This document shows, piece after piece, positions 55,855 to 64,000 of a stretch of DNA of 64,000 nt; position 1 is the stretch's first letter; each line of letters begins with the position of its first letter. A model generated the notes under the pieces. It was not told where the DNA came from. It ran no database searches and saw only the letters and a list, made by a program, of their open reading frames with translations. A program made the position numbers and the translations under genes. This DNA is from Dehalococcoidales bacterium (GTDB lineage: Bacteria; Chloroflexota; Dehalococcoidia; Dehalococcoidales; UBA2162), in the NCBI GenBank assembly GCA_016932435.1, contig JAFGCW010000065.1, positions 13,239-77,238 on the forward strand. Reading direction: 5' to 3'.

Positions 55855-56760
55855 ATGGCTGAAGGTAAATATTCGAAATACATGGTGACGGATCTCAAAT
55901 TGCCGGAAGAGAAGCAGGCTGGCGCCGCCGATTACGCAAAATGGGCAATCCGGATACTATGGCTGGACGAGGACGTGGTACCCGGTTCTTTCCAGGTCAA
56001 CTGTTCCTGGTACAGGAAACCGACGGAAACGCCTTCGAAGGCTCATACCCACGATTATGATGAGGTGATTGCTTTCTTTAGCAGCGACCTGGATAATCCA
56101 AACGACCTCTACGGAGAGGTTGAGTTTTGGATCGAAGATGAAAAATATAGTATCGACAAGAGCACACTTATCTTCGTCCCCGGAGGAGTACAGCATTGCC
56201 CGATACAGGTTTTAAGGGCAGACAGGCCATTTTTTCATTTCACCGTGGTAATGGGCGGCAAGTACATACCGAAACCTGTCGATGTATTGGAACCAGCCAC
56301 AGCAGGAAATGGTCTAACAAAGTCTGAAAGAAAAAATGAAAAATATATTCTCCAGGAACTGAGAATGCCCGAAGGGATGTCTCCTTCGGCTGAATATATA
56401 CAGAGAGCTACCAAGGTGCTTTGGATGGACGGTGAAAACACTCCCGGCGCTTTTAACGTCAACGTAACCTGGCTCTGGAAACCTACCGATTTCAATCACG
56501 ATGAAGCCCACAAGCATGATTATGATGAGGTTATCGGTTTCTTCGGCAGCGACCCGGATAATCCGAACGACTTAAACGCAGAAGTGGAGTTCTGGCTTGA
56601 AGATGAAAAATACATCCTGACGAAAAGCACGCTGCTGTTCATCCCGAAAGGGCTGACTCACTGTCCCCTGAGAGTTCATAGTGTAGGGAAGCCGATATTT
56701 CATTTTACAATCGTCCGCAGCGGTACGTATAAACAGAATTTAATCGGAGAGAAAAAATAA
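55855..56760 (+). CDS. Double-cupin-like protein
   Basis: 301 residues, GGAGG before the ATG. Two homologous halves of about 140 residues. Each has W-rich strand, then the His pair in HTHDYDEVIAFF (half 1) or HKHDYDEVIGFF (half 2), then EVEFW(I/L)EDEKY and a closing P-x-G-x-xHCP motif. The H-x-H and distal His resemble cupin metal ligands. No recognised substrate. Its product begins MAEGKYSKY and the next gene's MAEGKYAKY, so the two arose by duplication. The set may be an enzyme pair acting on a small acid. Confidence 0.75.
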   Translation: MAEGKYSKYMVTDLKLPEEKQAGAADYAKWAIRILWLDEDVVPGSFQVNCSWYRKPTETPSKAHTHDYDEVIAFFSSDLDNPNDLYGEVEFWIEDEKYSIDKSTLIFVPGGVQHCPIQVLRADRPFFHFTVVMGGKYIPKPVDVLEPATAGNGLTKSERKNEKYILQELRMPEGMSPSAEYIQRATKVLWMDGENTPGAFNVNVTWLWKPTDFNHDEAHKHDYDEVIGFFGSDPDNPNDLNAEVEFWLEDEKYILTKSTLLFIPKGLTHCPLRVHSVGKPIFHFTIVRSGTYKQNLIGEKK

Positions 56761-56776
56761 AGGAGGAAAGTAATTA

Positions 56777-57217
56777 ATGGCTGAAGGTAAATACGCGAAA
56801 TATTTCAAACCGGCGCCGATAAAAAGAGTACAGGATAACGGGCAGAACGCTCAGGGATACAATTTCCCGTCGATATACGCCCATGACGGCGAAACGGGAG
56901 CTGGTCATACCCTTGGATTTCACTATATGACGGAACCGTACACCGATGTGTATCCCCACTCCCATGACGGCCACGAGGTGCTACTTTTCATCGGAGGAAA
57001 TCCCGAAGATATCTATGATTTCGATGCCGAGATCGAACTGCAGATGGGCGGGGAGTGCGAACCGTATACCATTACGTCACCGACGCTGGTCGATATACCG
57101 GCCGGGCTGGTACACGCTCCACTTATTTTCAAACGGGTGACCAAACCGGTCTTCTTCCTGGAAGTCACCCTCGAACCCGAAGGAAAATATAAAATGATAA
57201 CCCCGGATAAAGAGTAG
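56777..57217 (+). CDS. Single cupin-like protein, paralogue of the double cupin
   Basis: 146 residues, GGAGG before the ATG, 16 bases after the double-cupin gene. HSHDGHEVLLFIGG provides the His motif and PAGLVHAPL the distal His. Shares the MAEGKY(A/S)KY N-terminus. Probably acts with its neighbour. A terminator follows. Confidence 0.75.
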   Translation: MAEGKYAKYFKPAPIKRVQDNGQNAQGYNFPSIYAHDGETGAGHTLGFHYMTEPYTDVYPHSHDGHEVLLFIGGNPEDIYDFDAEIELQMGGECEPYTITSPTLVDIPAGLVHAPLIFKRVTKPVFFLEVTLEPEGKYKMITPDKE

Positions 57218-57259
57218 ATAACTCTATATTCCTCACCACTAATAGATTACTCAAACAAG

Positions 57260-57299
57260 AAAAAGCCCTCGATGTGATATCCATCTGAGGGCTTTTTCA
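57260..57299 (+). terminator. Terminator of the cupin pair
   Basis: GAAAAAGCCCTC and GAGGGCTTTTTC form a twelve-pair stem around a 16-base loop with T residues inside the 3' arm. Confidence 0.8.
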
Positions 57300-57310
57300 T
57301 TTCAAATAAT

Positions 57311-57355
57311 AGGACCCTTGGGTGACTCGAACGCACGACACACGGTTTAGAATTC
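57311..57355 (-). repeat. tRNA-Arg-like 3' fragment, copy C
   Basis: On the minus strand it runs from the anticodon loop (TTCTAAACC) through a T arm with GTTCGAGTC. A 27-base core is identical to the fragment at 59511. No 5' half is present, so it is not a tRNA gene. Such fragments mark integration sites. Confidence 0.55.
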
Positions 57356-57374
57356 ATCATTGGTGGTTTTTCTA

Positions 57375-57614
57375 TTAAGGTGTATCCGTTTTATATTTCA
57401 CCAGACGGAAAAGATCCCTGGAAGGTTTGTAAACCTTGTCAGGAAATTTCTGGGGTAGTCTCCAGACGCATCCATTGACCGTTTTGGGATGAAAGGTGGG
57501 ATCCGATTCTTCGATTTTTGAGCGTAGTTCTGTAAAACGTAAGCCCTCAGGATGCTGTTCCAGCAGCTCGAAGGCTTTCGCGTAAATACGTCCAGTAACT
57601 GTGGGAGACTGCAT
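57375..57614 (-). CDS. Small winged-helix protein
   Basis: 79 residues from the ATG at 57614 (MQSPTVTGRIY), with GGGGA upstream; the frame is open further but lacks a ribosome site. The fold AFELLEQHPEGLRFTELRSK followed by VNGCVWRLPQKFPDKVYKPS and FRLVKY resembles the winged helix that precedes restriction-endonuclease-like domains, here standing alone. May be a fragment of a larger protein or a small regulator. Confidence 0.55.
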   Translation of the reverse strand: MQSPTVTGRIYAKAFELLEQHPEGLRFTELRSKIEESDPTFHPKTVNGCVWRLPQKFPDKVYKPSRDLFRLVKYKTDTP

Positions 57615-57742
57615 ATGACTATTCCCCGATAGATTATATTTTATTATCGGATTTCTTGTATCGATTAACAAGAGGATACTGAGATTGAACTTGGATCACT
57701 GAACCTTATATCGCACCTGGAAAATACGTTGAATAATCTTCT

Positions 57743-57775
57743 CATCCTTCGACAGGCTCAAGATGAACGGAAGTA
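57743..57775. repeat. Fragment of a dispersed CATCCTTCGACAGGCTCA repeat
   Basis: CATCCTTCGACAGGCTCAAG followed by ATGAACGGAAG is the core of the same repeat class seen at 24037 (CTCAGGATGA half). Confidence 0.4.
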
Positions 57776-57865
57776 TAAGGCGTAAAACGAGCGGTATCAT
57801 GCTGTTCTGTCCACTCACAGTGTATAATTAGATAGATACTGAATTTCACCAGGTAGAGCGGGTCA

Positions 57866-58954
57866 TTGTTCAAGGCTAACTGTAAAACGACAGCTATGGG
57901 GATAATGCCTCATCGTGATATAGACCGGGCGTTGCAGCTTACATTAGGTCTGGATATACCGTTCTGGCCTCAACTTCCCCACGTAAGCTATTACGAGGAT
58001 ATGTATGCCCAGTTTTCCCAGCATTTTCCCGGTATAATGGTCGATGAAGAAAACAGCAGACTGAATTTCGAGACTTCCAGGTTTGAAAAAGAACTGGAAG
58101 ATTATTCGCTTAAAATGGAGGATCCGGCATCCTTTTCTCTGAGTGATAAATATTCTGTAGTCTATCACCGTTTTCTCGAAGAAAAGCTGGATAACTATAC
58201 GGCAATAAGGGGTCAGTCGATAGGGCCGGTCAGTTTCGGTTTCAAGGTTGTTGACGAAAACAAACGTCCTATCATTTATAACGATAGTGTAAAGACAATA
58301 TTGTACGATTTCATAACGAGGAAGATCAATGCCCAGTATAAAGAGCTTAAAGAGAAAAATGAAAATGCATTCATCTGGCTAGATGAGCCGGGACTGAGCT
58401 GGGTATTCAGCGGACTTTCCGGCTATAGCGATGTTCAGGCAGCGAAGGACTACCAGAGTTTTTTTACCAGCCTGAATGGTATCAGGTCGCTGCACCTGTG
58501 TGCCAATGTCAACCTGTCCTACCTCCTGGAGATAGGAGTCGACCTGCTTTCCTTCGATGCCTACCAGATGCAGTTAATGCCCAAGGGATACGCTGATTCT
58601 GTATCTCGATATATTAATAACGGAGGTATCCTCTGCTGGGGAATAGTACCGACCGATTCCGACAATTTAGGCATTCATACGCCGCAAAGCCTTGCCGACC
58701 TGTTGATGGGGTACTGGAAAGTGATCTCCGAAAATATAGATTTATCTATCAAGATGATCGCCGGTCAGGCGCTCCTGGCTCCAGCCAGATGCTGCCTGAA
58801 GAATATTGGACAGGTCGGGGCAAGTGATGACATAAAACCCGATAAAGTCGTCGAGGTGGATCTCTCGGTTGAGGAAGTTCTAGTAGAAAAGGCTTTTGGC
58901 TACCTGAAAGAAATTTCAGTAATATTGAAAAATGAGTTAGATCTTGATAGTTAA
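57866..58954 (+). CDS. MetE-like cobalamin-independent methionine-synthase-fold protein
   Basis: 362 residues, TTG start. It has the UROD/MetE barrel of COG0620-type short proteins. Putative zinc ligands are LHLCAN (His-x-Cys) and a Cys in PARCCL; the acidic residue is in LLSFDA. Full MetE is about 750 residues and has an extra N-terminal half; this short form often acts on a corrinoid protein or another methyl donor rather than polyglutamate folate. The gene lies between two tRNA fragments. Confidence 0.75.
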   Translation: MFKANCKTTAMGIMPHRDIDRALQLTLGLDIPFWPQLPHVSYYEDMYAQFSQHFPGIMVDEENSRLNFETSRFEKELEDYSLKMEDPASFSLSDKYSVVYHRFLEEKLDNYTAIRGQSIGPVSFGFKVVDENKRPIIYNDSVKTILYDFITRKINAQYKELKEKNENAFIWLDEPGLSWVFSGLSGYSDVQAAKDYQSFFTSLNGIRSLHLCANVNLSYLLEIGVDLLSFDAYQMQLMPKGYADSVSRYINNGGILCWGIVPTDSDNLGIHTPQSLADLLMGYWKVISENIDLSIKMIAGQALLAPARCCLKNIGQVGASDDIKPDKVVEVDLSVEEVLVEKAFGYLKEISVILKNELDLDS

Positions 58955-58956
58955 TG

Positions 58957-58977
58957 GTACCCCTGGTGCGACCCGGA
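58957..58977 (-). repeat. tRNA 3'-end fragment, copy B
   Basis: GGTACCCCTGGTGCGACCCG differs by a few bases from the start of copy A (59511-59531). It covers the acceptor and part of the T arm only. With copy A it brackets hicAB. Confidence 0.45.
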
Positions 58978-59030
58978 GAGAGGATGAAATGGAATCCTTT
59001 AGTTATAAACTAATCGGTATAGAAGTGTGA

Positions 59031-59258
59031 TCATAAGTCTTTTTCCGGAATATATTTGAGTGTCTGTCTGTATATAGCCTTCAACGTTCCGGTATCAAGT
59101 TCCGGATGATTAGGAATAGTCAATGTCTGTTTCTCTTTGTTCTGAAATATTCTTCGAAGTTTTACGTGACTTCCGCGCTGTGAGTAGTTCTCGAATCCAA
59201 ATGAATTCGGGATAGTGATTATTTCCGGACCGGACAGTCTTTTTAGCTTAGGAGACAC
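59031..59258 (-). CDS. hicA: HicA-family toxin
   Basis: 75 residues, GTG start overlapping the HicB stop region by eleven bases. HicA core PKLKRLSGPEI, then QRGSHVKLRR with the catalytic His, then LTIPNHPELDTGTLKAIYRQ. HicA is an mRNA-interfering toxin neutralised by HicB. Confidence 0.85.
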   Translation of the reverse strand: MSPKLKRLSGPEIITIPNSFGFENYSQRGSHVKLRRIFQNKEKQTLTIPNHPELDTGTLKAIYRQTLKYIPEKDL

Positions 59259-59484
59259 CTGCCGGCTCCAGTTCCATCGTTATCAGCAACGATGGATTTG
59301 GTGCAAGATCGAAATCTTCCAAGTTCTCGCCTTCAAGGTGCAGGACAACAGCTTCATTGAGATTAGCGATGGTTTCATCTATGGTTTTTCCTTGAGTGAC
59401 AAGTGATAACTCCAGGCATTCAGCCACAAAATATTTTTCGCCTTTAGTGATGAATACTTTTATTGTTTTTCTCATATTATTCAC
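59248..59484 (-). CDS. hicB: HicB-family antitoxin
   Basis: 78 residues, GTG start. Only the N-terminal RNase-H-like part is present (FITKGEKYFVAECLELSLVT, TIANLNEAVVLHLEGENLE); the C-terminal DNA-binding domain of longer HicB proteins is absent. It is first in the operon and should bind HicA. Confidence 0.85.
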   Translation of the reverse strand: MNNMRKTIKVFITKGEKYFVAECLELSLVTQGKTIDETIANLNEAVVLHLEGENLEDFDLAPNPSLLITMELEPAGVS

Positions 59485-59510
59485 CTGTCAGGTGATTATC
59501 CAGCAAAAAT

Positions 59511-59556
59511 GGTACCCCTAGTGCGACTCGAACGCACGACACACGGTTTAGGAATT
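59511..59556 (-). repeat. tRNA-Arg(CCT)-like 3' fragment, copy A
   Basis: Minus strand: anticodon loop TTCCTAA, a half anticodon stem, variable loop, T arm GTGCG-TTCGAGT-CGCAC, acceptor strand and CCA. The 5' half is absent: pairing fails upstream of the anticodon loop. It ends with an encoded CCA. Confidence 0.55.
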
Positions 59557-59930
59557 CGTAGCTTGCTTTTTCTCCCCTATTTGAAGCTAAAACTACTCAA
59601 ATATGGTCTTAACGACACGCAGTTTTTTCCTCACTGAGGAGTCAAATCAAAATTATTGTAGAAGAAATTCGGAAATAATTCAACGCTCCTAGTTAAGATT
59701 TACAAAATGCAGTAAAGTGACATATATTAGCAGCGCGGTATTTCTTCGAAGACGATGAAACAAGCTATTGTTCAGTTAACTTGAAGCAACCATCGGGATA
59801 TCAGTATGGATTCAACTATGAACAGATATTCTTTCCAATAGTAAAAGGTTTTAATTCAACCAAGCCATCGGTCATCCTTTTGCATTCGTTCTTAGTTTGA
59901 AAGACTACAAGCAGGGAATTAGCTAAGAAG
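59557..59930. other. Gene-free spacer after the tRNA fragment
   Basis: 374 bases with no open frame of note. Minus-strand frames give short protein-like runs broken by stops (NSLLVVFQTKNECKRMTDGL), possibly a decayed gene, but I cannot name one. Confidence 0.35.
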
Positions 59931-60629
59931 CTATCGCGTGCGAAAATGGAGGGGATCTCTAAGGTTCTGCAACTCCCGGTAGTAATAGAGCAGGGTAGGT
60001 CGTTTTGTCTTGAATCTCAACTTTTTTAAGAAAGCAATTTCCTCCTCGCTAGCATCACGGCTGAGCCTATCGTCCTTAAGGAATTCTTTAAGCCCCGGCT
60101 CTTCTTCGAAAGACTGCTCGGATTCCTTTTCAACAAACTCTAATTTCTTAACGTACTCTGAGATTACTCTGTTATTCAAAATAATTTCCATACTAAAAGT
60201 CTCGAGGTTAATGTCCCACGATTCAATCAGCGGCTCTAAGAATGAAATGCAGTTTTCAATTGATAAGTGGTAGATATCCATTTCGAGGAATTCCAAAATA
60301 ATGACTCGCATCTGTTCGTAGCTTTGATTACTGAGTTGAGCCACCTCTTGGAGCCAGTCTTCACTTTCCAATTCTTTTTCTGCCACTCTCTTGACTATAT
60401 CCAGGAGTTTCTGCGTGACGAAGCGTTCGAGTTCGCCGAACGGCTGCTTCTCAAAAATCATTCGTATCTGTTGTTCCTTTTCTGGAGTACATTTGCGGAG
60501 AATCAACTCTCTCACTTCACTGAATAATGGCACAGTCGGATCTACCAGTTTTCTTTTCATTTCTTCAATACGCTGGAGATCAGCCAGATTCGAAAGTTTA
60601 CCAATCGGCAGCTTTAAAAAAGCTTCCAT
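59931..60629 (-). CDS. Hypothetical helical protein
   Basis: 232 residues, nearly all helical and acidic (ELERFVTQKLLDIVKRVAEK, LKEFLKDDRLSRDASEEEIA). No signal peptide, no recognised domain. Its start lies only six bases from the divergent start of the Hsp20 gene, leaving no room for promoters, so one of the two may be a truncated gene. Confidence 0.55.
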   Translation of the reverse strand: MEAFLKLPIGKLSNLADLQRIEEMKRKLVDPTVPLFSEVRELILRKCTPEKEQQIRMIFEKQPFGELERFVTQKLLDIVKRVAEKELESEDWLQEVAQLSNQSYEQMRVIILEFLEMDIYHLSIENCISFLEPLIESWDINLETFSMEIILNNRVISEYVKKLEFVEKESEQSFEEEPGLKEFLKDDRLSRDASEEEIAFLKKLRFKTKRPTLLYYYRELQNLRDPLHFRTR

Positions 60630-60635
60630 TTAGTC

Positions 60636-60950
60636 ATGAAAACCGAGTTGCCCGGTATCGCCAAAGAAGACGTAAACATCACACTTCAAGGTGATAGATT
60701 GACCATAAAGGCCGAGAAGAAAGAGACTGTGTTTGAGGATACCGCCTGTTATGCTCGAGAGCGTCAATACGGCCAATACACCCGCTCAATAGACCTGCCT
60801 TTCCCCGTTAAGGAAGACGAAATATCGGCAACCTTTGAAAACGGAGTTCTTGAGCTAAGGCTCTCCAAGGCTGAAGAGTCCAAGGCTAAAAAGAGCGAAA
60901 TCAAAGCACAGCTTATTGAGGGTAAACAAGAGAAGGATATCAAGGAATAA
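60636..60950 (+). CDS. Hsp20 alpha-crystallin protein, N-terminally truncated
   Basis: 104 residues. Starts at MKTELPGIAKEDVNITLQGD, which is the middle of the alpha-crystallin domain: complete proteins have about 40 more residues, including the V-D-x-x-E strand. An in-frame stop lies seven codons upstream, so it is not just a start-choice error. ENGVLELRLSKAEE and the rest of the domain are intact. No ribosome site is seen. Probably a broken copy produced by a rearrangement at about 60630. Confidence 0.75.
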   Translation: MKTELPGIAKEDVNITLQGDRLTIKAEKKETVFEDTACYARERQYGQYTRSIDLPFPVKEDEISATFENGVLELRLSKAEESKAKKSEIKAQLIEGKQEKDIKE

Positions 60951-61053
60951 AGTCCCAGTACATTTAATTTGTTGATTTTGAGGAGAGGTGGTCTAGGTCC
61001 ACCCCTCCTTTCTTTCAGAGAATACATTATCGCATTGTTTAAAGGAGGGAATA

Positions 61054-61191
61054 ATGAAAGGATTGATTGAATCTATAAAGTCGATTTCATTTCACTTGAG
61101 ATGGATTTTTATGTCTTCTAGGGAGAGGTATCCCTATTTATGGGCCAGGACCAAGAAGCTTGATTATTTTACTAATGCCGTTCAGATATAG
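61054..61191 (+). CDS. Small protein, 45 residues, upstream of the sigma factor
   Basis: ATG with a strong ribosome site AAAGGAGGGAATA. Sequence MKGLIESIKSISFHLRWIFM then basic and aromatic residues to VQI and TAG. The frame stays open for 39 more codons after the TAG to a TAA that overlaps the sigma-factor start. It could be a leader peptide for the sigma gene or a gene with an amber mutation. Not recognised. Confidence 0.5.
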   Translation: MKGLIESIKSISFHLRWIFMSSRERYPYLWARTKKLDYFTNAVQI

Positions 61192-61282
61192 TGGTGGGTG
61201 CCGATAACTAAAAGGCTAAGTAAGCAATACCACAAAAAATCACCTCTTAGAAAAGAAGCCCCTGAAAGGTTGAGGAATAAAG

Positions 61283-62728
61283 ATGACTACAATGAAATTG
61301 AAGAACCATAATGAACCGGAATTATTTACATTTGAGAACGATGACAATAAGGGGATATCCTTCATTAAAGAGCTGGTAGATGAGGATAAGGCTAAAGATT
61401 TCCATCTGGAGGCACCGATTGAGTTTTCAGAAAGCGAGGAGCAGGATATAGCTAATGATCCGGTCAAACAATATCTACACGAAATCGGTAAAGTGAACCT
61501 CCTCACTGCCAGCGCTGAAAAAGAACTGGCCAAGAAGATAGAATTAGCAAAGCGTCTCAAGCAGATCAAGTGGGGTTACCTGCAAGAACACGGGAAATCA
61601 CCCTCACCCACGGAAGTAGTATCGGTCATACCGAGAGAAATCGGACGGGCGGTTGTTATTATCCGTCTTCTCCAAGAGCAGCTTAGCTTACCCGTTACTG
61701 AAAATTTTTTTCTGAGCGTTTCTGATTTCATCTTGCGGGAGAGTATTAACGGTGTTCTGGACCAACAGATGATCAGGAACATAGCGCTTAAGCTCGGTAG
61801 ATCGGTAATCGAAACCGAGCACCTTGTTATAAACCTCTCATTGAACTACGATCTGCTGCCGGATGTAATCTTGAATACTATTGACCGACGTGTATCAACA
61901 GCCGACCTGGAAAGCTTGATGTCGGAGCAAGAGTCTGTTAACTCGATGGAAGAGCATGAAAAGCAGGTAAAAGACTTCTTGGACAATATTGAGCAGGAGG
62001 CGGAAAAAGCAGGAAAGCATCTCATCGAAGCTAACCTGCGCCTTGTAGTCAGTGTAGCCAAGAAATACGTCGGTCAGGGAATGACTCTACTCGATCTCAT
62101 TCAGGAAGGTAATATTGGCTTAATCAGGGCAGTGAAGAAATTTGACCATCACCGGGGCTATAAATTCAGTACTTATGCCACCTGGTGGATTCGCCAAGGA
62201 ATTTCCCGGGCTGTCGCGGACCAAGCCCGTACTATCCGTGTACCCGTACACATGATTGATCACATTAGACTACTAATAAGCGTGAAACGTAATTTGTATC
62301 AGGAGTATGGGCGAGATCCAACCTTGAGGGAAATCGGTGAAAAAATGAATCTATCGACAAAAAAAGTCGAAACGATACTCAAAGCGGCTGAGTTTCCGGT
62401 ATCGCTGGAGTTACCCATTGGTGATGAAGGTGATACTACTTTAGCCGACTTCATTGAAGACCAGAACTCAACCCCACCGGCTGTAGCCGCCTCCAGTCAA
62501 TTACTAAAAGAACAGGTTGGTAAGGTACTATCTGAACTTACCCCTCGTGAGCAGCGAGTGCTAATATTGCGATTCGGTATTGATGATGGGCGTAGCCGAA
62601 CTCTAGAAGAGATAGGACATGAATTCAATGTAACTAGAGAACGTATTCGTCAGATCGAAGCAAAAGCTATACGAAAACTACGCCACCCTAGTCGCAGTCG
62701 TAAACTGAGGGGTTATCTGGAGGATTGA
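61283..62728 (+). CDS. Sigma-70 family factor, RpoD/SigA-like group
   Basis: 481 residues. Region 1.2 at residues 59-90 ([20 protein letters not shown]), region 2 at 245-325 ([40 protein letters not shown]), region 3 at 328-400, region 4 at 412-470 ([34 protein letters not shown]). Residues 90-240 form a long nonconserved insert with helix-rich sequence. It binds the RNA polymerase core and recognises -10/-35 promoters. Group 1 versus group 2 cannot be decided from one window; the small ORF in front and Hsp20 neighbour suggest a stress-type group 2 factor. Confidence 0.9.
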   Translation: MTTMKLKNHNEPELFTFENDDNKGISFIKELVDEDKAKDFHLEAPIEFSESEEQDIANDPVKQYLHEIGKVNLLTASAEKELAKKIELAKRLKQIKWGYLQEHGKSPSPTEVVSVIPREIGRAVVIIRLLQEQLSLPVTENFFLSVSDFILRESINGVLDQQMIRNIALKLGRSVIETEHLVINLSLNYDLLPDVILNTIDRRVSTADLESLMSEQESVNSMEEHEKQVKDFLDNIEQEAEKAGKHLIEANLRLVVSVAKKYVGQGMTLLDLIQEGNIGLIRAVKKFDHHRGYKFSTYATWWIRQGISRAVADQARTIRVPVHMIDHIRLLISVKRNLYQEYGRDPTLREIGEKMNLSTKKVETILKAAEFPVSLELPIGDEGDTTLADFIEDQNSTPPAVAASSQLLKEQVGKVLSELTPREQRVLILRFGIDDGRSRTLEEIGHEFNVTRERIRQIEAKAIRKLRHPSRSRKLRGYLED

Positions 62729-62905
62729 CCTGGTTTGGGCGGGGATCCTCTTGTGATTAATTGTCTGACCTTAACGTTTGAGGTCCAAGTGTGATACAAC
62801 TGATGATAAAAGAACTATCTTTAGTCCCCACTGCACGAACTCCGGGATATTTTTCCACTCATACGTATAATTCTTAAATACCTGTGTTCACGTGTTCAAA
62901 GGACT

Positions 62906-62932
62906 CCGATTATACTATAGGAGTATAATCGG
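62906..62932. promoter_or_regulatory. Inverted repeat before the second two-repeat protein gene
   Basis: CCGATTATACT-ATAGG-AGTATAATCGG is a perfect eleven-base palindrome 25 bases before the start at 62957; it includes a TATACT -10-like hexamer. A looser CTGTAT-N7-ATACAG hairpin sits at a like position before the paralogue at 45476. Confidence 0.45.
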
Positions 62933-62956
62933 ATTACGAAGATGTTGGAGGTGATT

Positions 62957-63394
62957 ATGACGTCAGATTTTCAAAAAAGACAGGCGGACTGGGCTAAGAA
63001 AGAGCAAGCTAAAGAAGATGAAGAACGTAAAGATGAAGTTAAGGTAGGAGAAGTATCTGGCAAGGCTACAGGAGGTATCGGGCATACCGATGAGTTAAAG
63101 ATACAAATAGATCATGTAGAGACGCTCAGGCTTAAACCTTCTTTCAATCTTATTAAAGATGATTCGATAAAAATAATAATTATGGCAGACAGAACCACTA
63201 ATGCCCACGAGAAGCAAAGGTGGGGACGCGAAAGGATTATTCAAGCAGGAGAAGCAGTCGGTAAGGTAACCGGACATATTAAGAAATCAGATGATGTAAA
63301 AATTCGAATCGATAATATCGAAACACTCAGGTTTAATTCCTCTGAGGAACTGAAGAAAGGTGATTCACTTAGAGTAATCATCGAAAAATTGTAG
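62957..63394 (+). CDS. Two-repeat small protein of unrecognised family, copy 2
   Basis: 145 residues, ATG with GGAGGTGATT upstream; a nearby ATG at 62942 lacks one. Begins SDFQKRQADWAKKEQAKED and has two beta units: VGEVSGKATGGIGHTDELKI and AVGKVTGHIKKSDDVKIRID, each ending with a D-S-(I/L)-x-(I/V)-I strand. By eye about 45 percent identical to the protein at 45039. See that entry for the family. Confidence 0.7.
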   Translation: MTSDFQKRQADWAKKEQAKEDEERKDEVKVGEVSGKATGGIGHTDELKIQIDHVETLRLKPSFNLIKDDSIKIIIMADRTTNAHEKQRWGRERIIQAGEAVGKVTGHIKKSDDVKIRIDNIETLRFNSSEELKKGDSLRVIIEKL

Positions 63395-63695
63395 CCCATA
63401 CGGCTACGAACACTGCGTAATCCGTCTCAGGTTCTAAGATAGGAATATGTGTTCGACCAATTACACGTAAAGGATCATTTAAATCTATCTATCGTCATCT
63501 TCATCACTATTTATCCGTGCTTACCGATAACCGATCCCCATTCACTATAATTGTTATATCAAGATGAACTTATGCATTATAATAAACTAGACTTATTAAT
63601 ATGACGCAAACTAAACACAGCCGAAATACAACTTCTCGATGTTAAAGGAATAATGAAACCAGCGTACATGTATAAGTCATCTGGGAGGTGTAACA
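63395..63695. other. Spacer with nothing identified
   Basis: 301 bases, A+T-rich, no gene or strong hairpin seen. Confidence 0.5.
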
Positions 63696-64000
63696 ATGGT
63701 GGAAGATAGAGAACAGATGGAACGGGATGCTGATGCATTAAGTGACGCTAAGGATGCTAGACTCCAAATCTTTGGGACTGACCCAGCCAATCCGGATAAT
63801 GGTAGAATTTTCATCTTGACCAATACAGGTTGGTTTGAGCGTATAGAAGTCCAGTCAGGAGCCGTAGCGTTTACTTATATAGTCCAGTCAGAGAGTGAGT
63901 TGCGCGAGTATATTTCACGTGACGACGCTTCGGCTAACCTAGTTCAACTAGGTGGTGAGTACCAGAAAATGGTCTCTGAGGAATTCATGGAGCAGGAAAC
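63696..64000 (+). CDS. Unknown protein, cut by window end
   Basis: ATG with GGGAGG upstream. First 101 residues: an acidic helix (MVEDREQMERDADALSDAKD) then beta-rich sequence (RIFILTNTGWFERIEVQSG). No domain recognised. The frame is open to base 64000. Confidence 0.6.
   Translation, partial: MVEDREQMERDADALSDAKDARLQIFGTDPANPDNGRIFILTNTGWFERIEVQSGAVAFTYIVQSESELREYISRDDASANLVQLGGEYQKMVSEEFMEQE

Noticed and set aside
59511..59590. Intact tRNA-Arg gene
   Set aside because: The 3' half is good, but the 5' half does not pair and no D arm or 5' acceptor strand is found.

Overview
The window reads like a chromosomal segment of a free-living anaerobic bacterium. A monoderm Chloroflexota (Dehalococcoidia-like) lineage is my best guess. 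The grounds are a type IV pilus locus with no secretin, many one- and two-component regulators, DUF5658-type membrane proteins, NuoEF-type flavin/Fe-S subunits, a B12-binding radical SAM protein and a pyruvate-carboxylase pair. This is inference from gene content; no rRNA or intact tRNA is present to confirm it. No prophage, transposase or CRISPR array was seen.

Layout. 1-4 kb: a histidine kinase cut by the window edge, a SAM methyltransferase and an MFS transporter. 4-8.5 kb: a five-gene minus-strand operon (lipoprotein with a molybdopterin-oxidoreductase-like fold, FecCD-type permease, ATPase, binding protein, TiaS kinase-domain homologue). It lies behind a well-formed promoter and a structured leader ending in an intrinsic terminator, which looks like a riboswitch or attenuator. 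8.5-11 kb: a small unknown gene, an aminoglycoside-nucleotidyltransferase-like protein and an FAD oxidoreductase. 11-19 kb: two near-identical Fe-S-less MutY-like glycosylases flank a LuxR-type regulator and a NuoE/F/G-like operon. A class II photolyase follows the second glycosylase, and a short relic of a second photolyase follows the first.

19-42.6 kb is dominated by type IV pilus genes (three minor pseudopilins, PilB, PilC, PilO-like, PilM-PilN fusion, PilT, a repeated coiled-coil protein, and further on the major pilin). Interspersed are five response regulators or receiver proteins, a 7TM-type histidine kinase and a GH3-family adenylating enzyme. Inverted motifs related to ATCCAAAAGGAt recur in front of many of these genes and may define one regulon. 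Two copies of a dispersed non-coding repeat sit just after the two pilin terminators.

43-57 kb is housekeeping-like: a zincin, an MFS exporter, a B12 radical SAM protein, a cold-shock set (DEAD helicase, RRM protein, zinc-ribbon protein), a biotin-dependent carboxylase pair, a MATE exporter, FolP and a cupin pair. 57-60.6 kb is a mosaic stretch with three tRNA-Arg-like 3' fragments, two of which bracket a HicAB toxin-antitoxin pair, followed by a 5'-truncated Hsp20 gene. 61-64 kb holds a group 1/2-type sigma-70 factor, the second member of an unrecognised two-repeat small-protein family (the first is at 45 kb), and a gene cut by the window end.
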